From JAUSIK01 sp964547875 (GTDB lineage Archaea > Nanobdellota > Nanobdellia > Pacearchaeales > GW2011-AR1): 14,319 nucleotides of DNA. The stretch lies in assembly GCA_964547875.1 (NCBI GenBank), contig CAZJPE010000010.1:1-14319 (forward strand). Direction: 5' to 3'. Below the pieces are notes generated by a model. That model searched no databases. It saw nothing but the letters and a program-made list of their open reading frames with translations, and was not told the DNA's origin. Positions 5,083-11,462 of this stretch are shown piece by piece. Positions within the stretch are counted from its first letter, which is position 1, and every line of letters starts with the position of its first letter. The position numbers were made by a program, and so were the translations under genes.

Positions 5083-5355
5083 CTAATCTTCCCTAATTTT
5101 TCTCTCCAATTCCTCAAAAACTTTATTGTACAATTCGTCATTTCTCTTCAAATAATCATAAATTCCCACTCTCTGAAATGACTTTTTCCTTAAATAAATT
5201 ATAAAATCAGGCTTACTTTCCAAAATAGAATCTCTTACATTTAAAAATTCATAAAGAACTTCGCAATCTCGTCCTCTTTTCCTATTTTCTAATATAAGCT
5301 TCCCCCATCTTTTTATATATTTCTCATTTTCTGGTATAAGATTTTCTTCTTCCAT
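5083..5355 (-). CDS. hypothetical 90-residue charged protein
   Basis: The protein is unrecognised. It is highly charged, probably helical and cytosolic, with no signal peptide or membrane helix. Features are MEEENLIPENEKYIKRWGK at the start, one Cys (RDCEVLYEF), a KPDFIIYLRKK strand and an acidic-basic C-terminal helix (EELERKIRED). It follows EF-2 on the same strand after 48 bases. An AT-rich stretch with GATATATTTTTAA about 35-40 bases before the ATG could be its own promoter, so it need not depend on the EF-2 transcript. The stop is TAG, after which the frame stays open into the next reading frame. A role in translation is possible from context only. Confidence 0.6.
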   Translation of the reverse strand: MEEENLIPENEKYIKRWGKLILENRKRGRDCEVLYEFLNVRDSILESKPDFIIYLRKKSFQRVGIYDYLKRNDELYNKVFEELERKIRED

Positions 5356-5403
5356 TTTAAAATTAATAATAAGTCAGGCTTAAAAATATATCCGATATTA
5401 CCA

Positions 5404-7593
5404 TTACTGATTCTCGCTCAAGCCTTTTCTTTCTCTAATTTTTATTATAACATTTTCCTGCAATTCTCTAGGAAGCCTCTGGAATTCCTGATCCGCCAAG
5501 CTGGAAACACCGCGCCCTTCAGTAGAGCTTCTCAAGTCATTACTCCAGCCAATCATCTCTGCAACAGGAATCTTTGCAGTAATAATAATGTCTCCTCCCT
5601 CCTGCTGCACGTCAAGGAGAACCCCTCTCTTGCTTCCAACAAGCTGCGTTACAGCGCCCATGAAGGAAATTGGCGCTTCTATTCTATGAGTTTGAATAGG
5701 CTCTAAAATTGCAGCCCCTGCTTTGCTCATAGACTCAAAGGCTCCTTTTCTTACAGCAGGATAAACCTGCGCAGGCCCTCTATGCATGTGGTCAACATGA
5801 ATCTTCGCGTCATGCAAGATTAATTTAGTTTTCATCAATGGCTCTCTTGCCAAAGGACCTGAATCAACTAATAATCTCCAGCCATCCATTATAGAATCTA
5901 TTATTTCCCCAAGCAAAACAATTCCCCTTGTCCTGTCTTCAAATATATTCCCTTTATAGATTTCTTTTACCTGTCTCGCCTCTTCATTGCTCATTCCTAA
6001 ATCCGAAAGCTTCTTCCAAGTCTGCTCTGCTCTTTTCTTTAATCTTTCTTCAGGAATATCTCCTCTTTCGATAGCGTTATAAATCTCATTTTCTAGCGGC
6101 TCAATACTGAAGAAGAATATGTTATGTCCATTAGGCGTCCTAACCTCTACTTTATTGCTAGCTTTAGAAACACTCTCTCTGTAAACAACAATAGGATTTC
6201 CTGTCTTCACTTCAAGCCCTTTCTCATTTTTTATCCTTCCCTCAATTATCTCCAAATGCAATTCGCCCATTCCAGACATTAAATTCTCTCCTGTTTCTTC
6301 ATTAATCTCAACCTTTATGCTCGGATCTTCTTTAGCTACTTTTCTTAAAATCTCAATTAACTTTGGCAAGTCAGCAGATTTTGTAACCTCGATAGATTTA
6401 GTAATTACGGGCTGGAAAATATGCCGGATTTCTTCAAATGGTGTTTGTTCATTAGCTGTAATTGTTTCTCCAACATCAACATTCAAGCCACTAATTGCTA
6501 AAACATTTCCAGCAGGAACTCTTTCTAATTGCTCTGGCTTTATTCCGTTATAAACCAATACTTGCTGTATTCTCGCTTTTTTCTTGGCATTATTTGCATA
6601 AACCTCCATTCCATTGACAATCATGCCGGAAAACAATCTCCCAGCAGCAATCTCCTTCCCAGAGCGCGGGTCAATTACAATCTTTGTAATAATAAAAGCA
6701 ACTTCTCCCTCTTTATTGCAATGAATCAAATCCTCTCCAAACTTGCTTTCGATATCTCCCCTCCATATTTTTGGAATTCTGTATTTCTGCGCTTCTAACG
6801 GGTTTGGTAGATGTTTTACAGCCATGTCTAAAACCACTTCGTATAAAGGAGCATTTTCCCACGCCCATTTTTTTCTGTCAGCTTCTTCCATTTCGTAGAG
6901 CTTTATAATATCTTTAAAACTGATTCCTCTTTTCTTCATGAAAGGGAATGATAAAGCCCAATTATCGCGAGCAGAGCCGAATGCAACGCTTCCATCTTGA
7001 ACATTAACCTTCCATTTCTCCTTATATTCTGGCTCTGCAATTTGCATTATCAAATGATTAAACTCTTCAATTATTCTCATTAATCTCTGTTGCATTTGTT
7101 CAGAAGTTAGTTTTAATTCTTTAATCATTCTATCAACCTTGTTAATGAAAAGAACGGGTTTAACTCTTTCTCTTAATGCTTGCTTCAGAACAGTTTCTGT
7201 CTGTGGCATTATTCCCTCAACTCCACAGACTAAAACAAAAGTTCCGTCAATAGCGCGCATTGCTCTTGTAACATTGCCTCCAAAGTCAACATGTCCTGGA
7301 GTGTCAATTAGATTAATTAAGTATTCATCACCATGAAAATTATGAACCATTGAAACATTTGCCGAGTCTACTGTCATCAGTCTTTCTTGCTCGTCAGCAT
7401 GCTGCCAGGTCATCATTCCTTCTTTCAAATCACCTGCGTACTTTGATGCCATCATGCCTGCTGCTGCTAATAAAACATCTGTAAAAGCTGTCTTGCCATG
7501 ATGTATGTGCGCGCTTGTCGCAACATTACGAATATCTTTTTGATTTGTTATCAGTCTTTGAATCTTCTCTAAGCTCGATTCTTTCTCTACCAT
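5404..7593 (-). CDS. fusA: translation elongation factor EF-2 (GTPase)
   Basis: At 729 residues this is full length for archaeal EF-2, which drives ribosomal translocation. The G domain shows G1 AHIHHGKT (28-35), switch I ERLMTVDSANVSMVH (from about 70), G3 DTPGH (97-101), G4 NKVD (151-154) and G5 around FGSA (about 205). Domain II, III and V markers follow, for example GRLFSG, SGMGELHLE and HRGPAQVYPA. The diphthamide histidine is present (His604 in DHMHRGPAQ). Two changes stand out. The G1 consensus HIDHGKT has His31 in place of Asp, and the switch-I consensus RGITI reads RLMTV, losing the Gly. The C-terminus ends at RKGLSENQ, without the longer tail of Pyrococcus EF-2. A GGAGG site lies about 5 bases before the ATG. 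Unlike most archaea, it is separated from uS7 by an oppositely oriented gene. Confidence 0.97.
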   Translation of the reverse strand: MVEKESSLEKIQRLITNQKDIRNVATSAHIHHGKTAFTDVLLAAAGMMASKYAGDLKEGMMTWQHADEQERLMTVDSANVSMVHNFHGDEYLINLIDTPGHVDFGGNVTRAMRAIDGTFVLVCGVEGIMPQTETVLKQALRERVKPVLFINKVDRMIKELKLTSEQMQQRLMRIIEEFNHLIMQIAEPEYKEKWKVNVQDGSVAFGSARDNWALSFPFMKKRGISFKDIIKLYEMEEADRKKWAWENAPLYEVVLDMAVKHLPNPLEAQKYRIPKIWRGDIESKFGEDLIHCNKEGEVAFIITKIVIDPRSGKEIAAGRLFSGMIVNGMEVYANNAKKKARIQQVLVYNGIKPEQLERVPAGNVLAISGLNVDVGETITANEQTPFEEIRHIFQPVITKSIEVTKSADLPKLIEILRKVAKEDPSIKVEINEETGENLMSGMGELHLEIIEGRIKNEKGLEVKTGNPIVVYRESVSKASNKVEVRTPNGHNIFFFSIEPLENEIYNAIERGDIPEERLKKRAEQTWKKLSDLGMSNEEARQVKEIYKGNIFEDRTRGIVLLGEIIDSIMDGWRLLVDSGPLAREPLMKTKLILHDAKIHVDHMHRGPAQVYPAVRKGAFESMSKAGAAILEPIQTHRIEAPISFMGAVTQLVGSKRGVLLDVQQEGGDIIITAKIPVAEMIGWSNDLRSSTEGRGVSSLADQEFQRLPRELQENVIIKIRERKGLSENQ

Positions 7594-7652
7594 TTTTCCT
7601 CCAGGAAAAATCCTTGCTTTGTTAAACTTTTGTAAAGTTTATTCTCTACCAT
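7587..7652 (-). CDS. possible 21-residue leader peptide (upstream ORF) of EF-2
   Basis: An ATG at 7652 opens a frame reading MVENKLYKSLTKQGFFLEEKW. Its TAG stop (7587-7589) lies inside the second and third codons of EF-2, so the two overlap. The EF-2 ribosome site GGAGG encodes its Glu-Glu. Both starts share the 14-base sequence AAAATGGTAGAGAA. A TATA-like GGTTTAAAAAGCT centred near 7677 predicts transcription starting close to 7651, right at this ATG. Translation coupling to EF-2 is plausible, but the frame may also be a by-product of a local duplication. Confidence 0.35.
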   Translation of the reverse strand: MVENKLYKSLTKQGFFLEEKW

Positions 7653-7755
7653 TTTCGAAGAAAAGAAAAAAGCTTTTTAAACCTTTAGCTTTTTTAAAGC
7701 TAAATGGGATAAAGATTTTTGAAAAAATCTTTAAACCTTCTGATATATCAATACA
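7597..7755. promoter_or_regulatory. divergent promoter region with two perfect palindromes
   Basis: This separates EF-2 (leftward) from a 93-residue gene (rightward). A leftward TATA-like box, GGTTTAAAAAGCT, is at 7671-7683. A rightward one, TCTTTAAACC, is at about 7728-7737, some 20-26 bases before ATG 7756. Two perfect palindromes lie between or on them: TTTAGCTTT/AAAGCTAAA (7684-7704, TTT loop) and AAAGATTTTT/AAAAATCTTT (7711-7732). They could be regulator sites or RNA hairpins. Confidence 0.5.
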
Positions 7756-8037
7756 ATGCCAAACAACAAAGAAAAATTCAAGCAAGAAATTTATAACGAT
7801 TTATTTAGGATAGAGACAAGAAACGAGGTTATAAGCAGCGAAAGAGATAAAATTTCTGGGGAGCTTACGGATGAAGGTATAAGATTGTCAATGTTATCAT
7901 ACGCCGATTCAAAAACAATAAGAGATAAATTAAGGCGGTACAATCAGTTAAATAATAATTATTTCAAGAAAGCGGAAGATGAGTTAAACAATAAAATAAA
8001 AGCTCTTGAAAAAGAATTAGAAGAATCAGAATATTAA
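7756..8037 (+). CDS. small coiled-coil protein, 93 residues
   Basis: The protein is unrecognised. It is charged and helical throughout, with MPNNKEKFKQEIYNDLFRIE at the start, SSERDKISGELTDEGIRLSML in the middle and a strong coiled coil at the end (DELNNKIKALEKELEESEY). There are no Cys residues, signal peptide or membrane segment. It is the only plus-strand gene inside the translation cluster. It diverges from EF-2 and converges on uS7 with no bases between the two stop codons (TAA ending 8037, and TAA from 8040 on the other strand). A TATA-like TTTAAA about 22 bases before the ATG suggests a leaderless transcript. Codon use matches the neighbours. I consider it a real gene of unknown role. 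Confidence 0.6.
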   Translation: MPNNKEKFKQEIYNDLFRIETRNEVISSERDKISGELTDEGIRLSMLSYADSKTIRDKLRRYNQLNNNYFKKAEDELNNKIKALEKELEESEY

Positions 8038-8664
8038 TTACCTCGCGCCATCAGCCTGCTTTTCAGCCTCGTTTCTCTTGCTTACAGAATAACTTTCCAT
8101 GTTGCCTTGAGAGGCTTTTATAATTTCTTCTGCTAAAGATTCTGCCATCTTTTTCTTTTTTCCAAAGCATCTTTGATATGCCCCTTGAACAATCCACCTC
8201 AAGGCAAGGTCAACTCTTCTCAATGGAGAGGTGTCAACTGCCTGCGGATATCTTGCTCCAGCATGCTCAATAACAGTAATCTCATCTCTCGGCGAGCCGT
8301 TTTCAATAGCATCAATCAATACTTGGATAGGATTTTTCTTTGTTCTTTTTTCTATAATGCCAAGAGCTTCAAGAAGAATTCCTACATTTTTATTATACTT
8401 TCCAGAAGCCCATGAAGTTATAATCTTATGCTTCTTCCCAACATGCCCAGGAACAGAAATCCTATTTGCCATTCTCTCAACAATATTAACCTTTACCTTA
8501 GCAAATTTCTCGCGATTTCTCCCATAAGACTTCAACAATAATTTAGAATCAAGATTGATGTAAGGCTTTAAAGCAGGATCTTTTATCGCAATATCTGAAA
8601 TGTCGTAAATGTCAAATAATTTTAGCGAGCTTTCTTTATTTTTTTCTTGAATTTTCTCTGTCAT
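8038..8664 (-). CDS. rps7: 30S ribosomal protein uS7
   Basis: This 208-residue protein is the primary 16S rRNA 3'-domain binder that nucleates the small-subunit head. It matches archaeal/eukaryotic uS7 with its long N-terminal extension. Markers are FDIYDISDIAIKDPALKPYI, the KVNIVERMAN region, NPIQVLIDAIENGSPRDE, the TVIEHAGARYPQAVD loop, SPLRRVDLALRWIVQGA, and a basic C-terminal helix region with SYSVSKRNEAEKQA. The start lies three bases after the stop of the unknown 117-residue protein, so the genes are tightly coupled. Its stop abuts the stop of the opposite-strand small gene. Confidence 0.97.
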   Translation of the reverse strand: MTEKIQEKNKESSLKLFDIYDISDIAIKDPALKPYINLDSKLLLKSYGRNREKFAKVKVNIVERMANRISVPGHVGKKHKIITSWASGKYNKNVGILLEALGIIEKRTKKNPIQVLIDAIENGSPRDEITVIEHAGARYPQAVDTSPLRRVDLALRWIVQGAYQRCFGKKKKMAESLAEEIIKASQGNMESYSVSKRNEAEKQADGAR

Positions 8665-8667
8665 CTT

Positions 8668-9021
8668 CTATGCTACTATTCTCCACATTGGATCTTTAAT
8701 AAGCTCTCTATACCTGTTTTCTAATCTGTCATGCAATCTATTTCTTGTCTCTATACAAGATGATCCCATATAAAACTCGCAATCAACTCTTTCATTTTCT
8801 ATGTCTGCTTTTTTCAATTGATTAACTCTTATGCAGTAAGGCTCTTCTTTATATCCTGCCTCTACAACAAAGTGAGTTCTAGTCAATGCTCTTCCTCCGT
8901 CTAAATCTATATTATCATAGAAAGATTCTTTAATAATGCTTCTTTCCAATAATAAAATTTCCATATTGTCTATTTCATTTTCATTTAATTTTAATAATCT
9001 TATATTGTCTTGAAACCACAT
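8668..9021 (-). CDS. unknown 117-residue protein between uS12 and uS7
   Basis: The family is not recognised. The ATG follows the uS12 stop by one base, and its own stop precedes uS7 by three bases, so it is almost certainly cotranscribed and translationally coupled. The sequence looks like a compact alpha/beta protein: WFQDNIRLLKLNENE, then LDGGRALTRTHFVVEAGYKE, then YCIRVNQLKK, three Cys in all (YCIRV, VDCEFYMGSSC), and a final helix with LENRYRELIKDPMW. There is no signal peptide or membrane segment. Genes placed between uS12 and uS7 are rare, so a ribosome-linked or translation role is a fair guess from position only. Confidence 0.75.
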   Translation of the reverse strand: MWFQDNIRLLKLNENEIDNMEILLLERSIIKESFYDNIDLDGGRALTRTHFVVEAGYKEEPYCIRVNQLKKADIENERVDCEFYMGSSCIETRNRLHDRLENRYRELIKDPMWRIVA

Positions 9022-9022
9022 T

Positions 9023-9445
9023 TTATCTTCTTCCCTTCTCTATTTCGCCTTTCCACAATCTCCTTAGCGGTTGGTCATTTACTTTAATAACTTGAAATCT
9101 AATTCCTGGAATATCGCCCTTTGACCTTCCCATTTTACCCCCTATTCTCTCTATAATGACTTCGTCATGCTCGTCAATAAACTTCTGAGCAAGATTCCCG
9201 GGAATAAATGCCCCTACTTGTATTCCGCTTTTTATCAGTTGCACTTTGCAGCATTTTCTCATGGCAGAATTTGGCTGCTTTGCTTCTTTCTGAAATTTTC
9301 CTATGACTATCCCTTTAGCCTGATATGCTCTTCCCAACGGATCAGACTTCTCTTTGAGATGAAGAGCTCTGACTTTATATTTTCTATCGTTCCATCTGAA
9401 TTTTTTTCTGTCTTTCTTAAACTTTCTGGCGCTAAATAAACCCAT
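9023..9445 (-). CDS. rps12: 30S ribosomal protein uS12
   Basis: This 140-residue protein sits at the decoding centre of the small subunit. It is the archaeal/eukaryotic form, with the basic N-terminus GLFSARKFKKDRKKFRW, the decoding-loop motif KQPNSAMRKC (56-65), the GAFIPG turn, DEHDEVIIERIGG, and the RSKGDIPGIRFQVIKVN loop (107-123). It is first in the minus-strand unit with the 117-residue protein and uS7. A TTTTTAAAA TATA-like box lies 22-30 bases upstream, and AAGGA just before the start could be a weak ribosome site. Confidence 0.97.
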   Translation of the reverse strand: MGLFSARKFKKDRKKFRWNDRKYKVRALHLKEKSDPLGRAYQAKGIVIGKFQKEAKQPNSAMRKCCKVQLIKSGIQVGAFIPGNLAQKFIDEHDEVIIERIGGKMGRSKGDIPGIRFQVIKVNDQPLRRLWKGEIEKGRR

Positions 9446-9591
9446 CTAATCCTTGAGAAATATAGGTTTTTAAAACTTATCTAATTTGTCCACTTTATAA
9501 CGTAACATAAATCCTAACATTGTCCACTATTAATAATTAAACGAATAACTAATAAATATAGGTTGAGAAGATGTTACATTAAAAGATTTAC
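9446..9591. promoter_or_regulatory. intergenic region holding the uS12 promoter and short direct repeats
   Basis: The uS12 TATA-like box is near 9467-9474 (minus strand). Two short direct repeats are seen: TTGTCCACT at 9486-9494 and 9520-9528, and AAATATAGGTT at 9458-9468 and 9554-9564. They may be regulator sites or chance. The region also receives the end of the cysteine desulfurase transcript. Confidence 0.35.
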
Positions 9592-10722
9592 TTAACATTT
9601 TATATTCAATTTTTCAACTGCATTTCTTATCTCTCTAATGACATAGTCAATATCTCTCTTAGATATCTTTTCATTTAAACTTATTCTTATGCTTCCAGAT
9701 CTTTCCTTCTCGTTCAGTCCCAATTCTCTTAATACCTTGCTTTCTTTTCTTTTTTTAGTTTCGCACGCGCTTCCAGCAGAAACATAAATCTTTTTATGTG
9801 ATAAAAAAGCAGCTAAATTTTCTCCATCCATATTAGAAAATGAAACATTTATGTTATTATAAATCCTTTTTTCTTTTGAGCCATTGATTCTGCCCCTTAT
9901 TTTTTCTAATTCAAAAATAAAATAATTTCTAAGCTCTTTAATTTTCTCCTTATCAGTTTTTTTAATAATATCCAACGCCTTAGCAAATCCGGCAATTCCA
10001 GGAACGTTTTCAGTTCCCCCTCTTAATCCTCTCTCCTGTCCCCCACCTTGTATTAAAGGATAAATATCAATTCCTTCCCTAGCATATAATAACCCAATGC
10101 CCCTAGGGCCTCCTATTTTATGTGCAGAAGCCGTTAGCAAATCAATATTCATTTTCTTGACATGTATATCTAATTTCCCAAAACTCTGCGCGCAATCGCT
10201 ATGAAAAAATACATTATTCTTGCGGCAAATTCTTCCGATATTCTCAATATCCTGAATAACGCCAATCTCATTATTAACATGCATAACAGAAACTAATAAA
10301 GTATTATTATCAATCTCATTCTTTAATCTGTCAATATTAATAAATCCCCTATTATCAACAGGAATTTCAATAATAGTATATCCTTCTTTCTTCAAAGCTT
10401 TACAAATCTCAAAAACAGAAGAATGCTCAATAGAGCTTATTATTATTTTTTTCTTGTTTTTATAAGCTCTGACCAGTCCAAAAAAAGCAAAGTTATTGGA
10501 TTCCGTGCTTCCTGAAGTAAAAACAATTTCATGTGCTTTAGCTCTAATTTCTTCAGCTAATTTTTTTCTTGCATTATTCATTGCTTCTTTCGCCTCGTCT
10601 CCTAATGAATGAGCAGATGATGGATTGCCATAGCTCTCAAAATAAAATTTATCCATTTCTTTTGCAACTTCTTTGTACATAGGCGTTGTTGCTGCGCTAT
10701 CTAGATAAATTATCTTTGTCAT
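9592..10722 (-). CDS. iscS: cysteine desulfurase (PLP enzyme, IscS/NifS type)
   Basis: This 376-residue enzyme removes sulfur from cysteine as a protein-bound persulfide for iron-sulfur clusters and tRNA thiolation. It is a fold-type I PLP protein. Markers are YLDSAATTPM at the start, SYGNPSS (30-36), TSGSTESNN (69-77), EHSS with His100 stacking on PLP, HVNNEIG, HSDCAQSFGK (174-183), the Schiff-base Lys202 in SAHKIGGPRGIG, RGGTENV (234-240), and the catalytic Cys320 in VSAGSACETKKRK. The active-site loop is group I-like. No scaffold (IscU) or SufBC gene is visible in the window. The protein ends in Cys (KLNIKC). A short frame, ATG 10738 to TAG 10697, overlaps the start, probably by chance. 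Confidence 0.95.
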   Translation of the reverse strand: MTKIIYLDSAATTPMYKEVAKEMDKFYFESYGNPSSAHSLGDEAKEAMNNARKKLAEEIRAKAHEIVFTSGSTESNNFAFFGLVRAYKNKKKIIISSIEHSSVFEICKALKKEGYTIIEIPVDNRGFINIDRLKNEIDNNTLLVSVMHVNNEIGVIQDIENIGRICRKNNVFFHSDCAQSFGKLDIHVKKMNIDLLTASAHKIGGPRGIGLLYAREGIDIYPLIQGGGQERGLRGGTENVPGIAGFAKALDIIKKTDKEKIKELRNYFIFELEKIRGRINGSKEKRIYNNINVSFSNMDGENLAAFLSHKKIYVSAGSACETKKRKESKVLRELGLNEKERSGSIRISLNEKISKRDIDYVIREIRNAVEKLNIKC

Positions 10723-10801
10723 CTTCGTATTTTTCCATGTTCAACTGCCACATTAAATTGTACCATTTTGATAATTAATTGCTAAATTAGAGGCATAGTA
10801 A

Positions 10802-10812
10802 GTTTTATAAAC
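10802..10812. promoter_or_regulatory. palindromic TATA-like element between divergent genes
   Basis: GTTTTATAAAC reads almost the same on both strands. It sits about 75 bases before the zinc-protein start (+) and about 80 bases before the cysteine desulfurase start (-). It could serve either gene. A second candidate, CTATAAGG near 10836, faces the zinc-protein gene. Confidence 0.35.
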
Positions 10813-10885
10813 GCTCCTTTATTAATCTCAAAAGGTCTATAAGGAATCTGAAAAGCTTCTTTTATAGAAATATGGAGGAAATAAA

Positions 10886-11062
10886 ATGAAAAGTTTCGGC
10901 GGCAACAGAAGCGGCGGCGGTTTCAGAAGAGACTTCGGCCCACGAGAAATGCATAAGGCAACTTGTTCCGAATGTGGCAAAGAATGCGAAGTTCCATTCA
11001 AGCCAACAGAAGGAAAGCCAGTTTACTGCAAAGAATGCTATATGAAGAAGAAGAAATACTAA
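10886..11062 (+). CDS. CxxC-x17-CxxC zinc-binding small protein
   Basis: This is a 58-residue protein with a Gly/Arg-rich head (MKSFGGNRSGGGFRRDFGPRE) and a zinc-finger tail: CSEC at 27-30, then 17 residues including KECEVPFKPTEGKPVY, then CKEC at 48-51, ending in KKKKY. This spacing defines a known family of small zinc-finger proteins found in many archaea and bacteria, with no settled function. The RG-rich head suggests nucleic-acid binding. The ribosome site GGAGG (10874-10878) lies 7 bases before the ATG. An ATG at 10872 reads only five codons (MEEIK) before a TGA overlapping the true start. A T-rich stretch after the stop may terminate it. Confidence 0.9.
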   Translation: MKSFGGNRSGGGFRRDFGPREMHKATCSECGKECEVPFKPTEGKPVYCKECYMKKKKY

Positions 11063-11462
11063 TTTCTTATTTTTAAGCATAAATAGCTAAATAATTATTA
11101 TCTTGTTATTTTAATTGTATTTTCGTAGATGTAATTGTGGATAATTTTAAGCTTTAATTAGTGAAATCTAGAATTTTTTGTTGTTTATTTTTGTTGATTT
11201 AGCAAGTGACATTAATTCCTTTCTAATTGCGTTAAGATGAATTTGCTCTTTAATCCGGATCATATATTAAAATCAATATTTATATTCACAAAAATTTACA
11301 ATAATATCTTAATAATAACTAAATCTTATATAACGATTCTAGCATTTAGAAACTTATTTACTTCCTCTACTATTTATAGAGAGTATTATTGCGAAGTGAT
11401 AATAAAAACAATCTAATTCAACATAACAATATTTATATAGAGACCGAGTTAATAGTTTTAAC
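11063..11462. other. 400-base AT-rich non-coding region upstream of the surface protein
   Basis: I see no supported gene. A 59-residue frame at 11237-11416 is Ile/Thr/Tyr rich, lacks a ribosome site and looks random. T-rich sequence at 11063-11075 may end the zinc-protein transcript. A small hairpin, TATTATT/GATAATA (11384-11390, 11398-11404), lies just before the promoter of the surface protein. Two similar TATA-like stretches, TTTATAGAGA near 11373 and TTTATATAGAGA near 11432, suggest a duplicated promoter or operator. Confidence 0.45.
11429..11441 (+). promoter_or_regulatory. TATA box of the giant surface protein
   Basis: ATATTTATATAG is centred about 28 bases before the ATG at 11463, the distance expected for a leaderless archaeal transcript. 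No Shine-Dalgarno site is seen before that ATG, which agrees. Confidence 0.55.

Noticed and set aside
9458..9564. Short direct repeats before uS12 as a CRISPR-like or mobile feature
   Set aside because: Only two copies each of 9- and 11-base repeats, with no regular spacing and no associated genes.
10697..10738. 13-residue frame overlapping the cysteine desulfurase start (MEKYEDDKDNLSR)
   Set aside because: Too short to judge, with no duplicated start sequence or aligned promoter such as supports the EF-2 leader frame; chance is likely.
11237..11416. 59-codon plus-strand frame starting MNLLFNPDHI
   Set aside because: Composition is Ile/Thr/Tyr/Asn heavy as expected of random AT-rich DNA, with no ribosome site, no well-placed TATA box and no recognisable motif.
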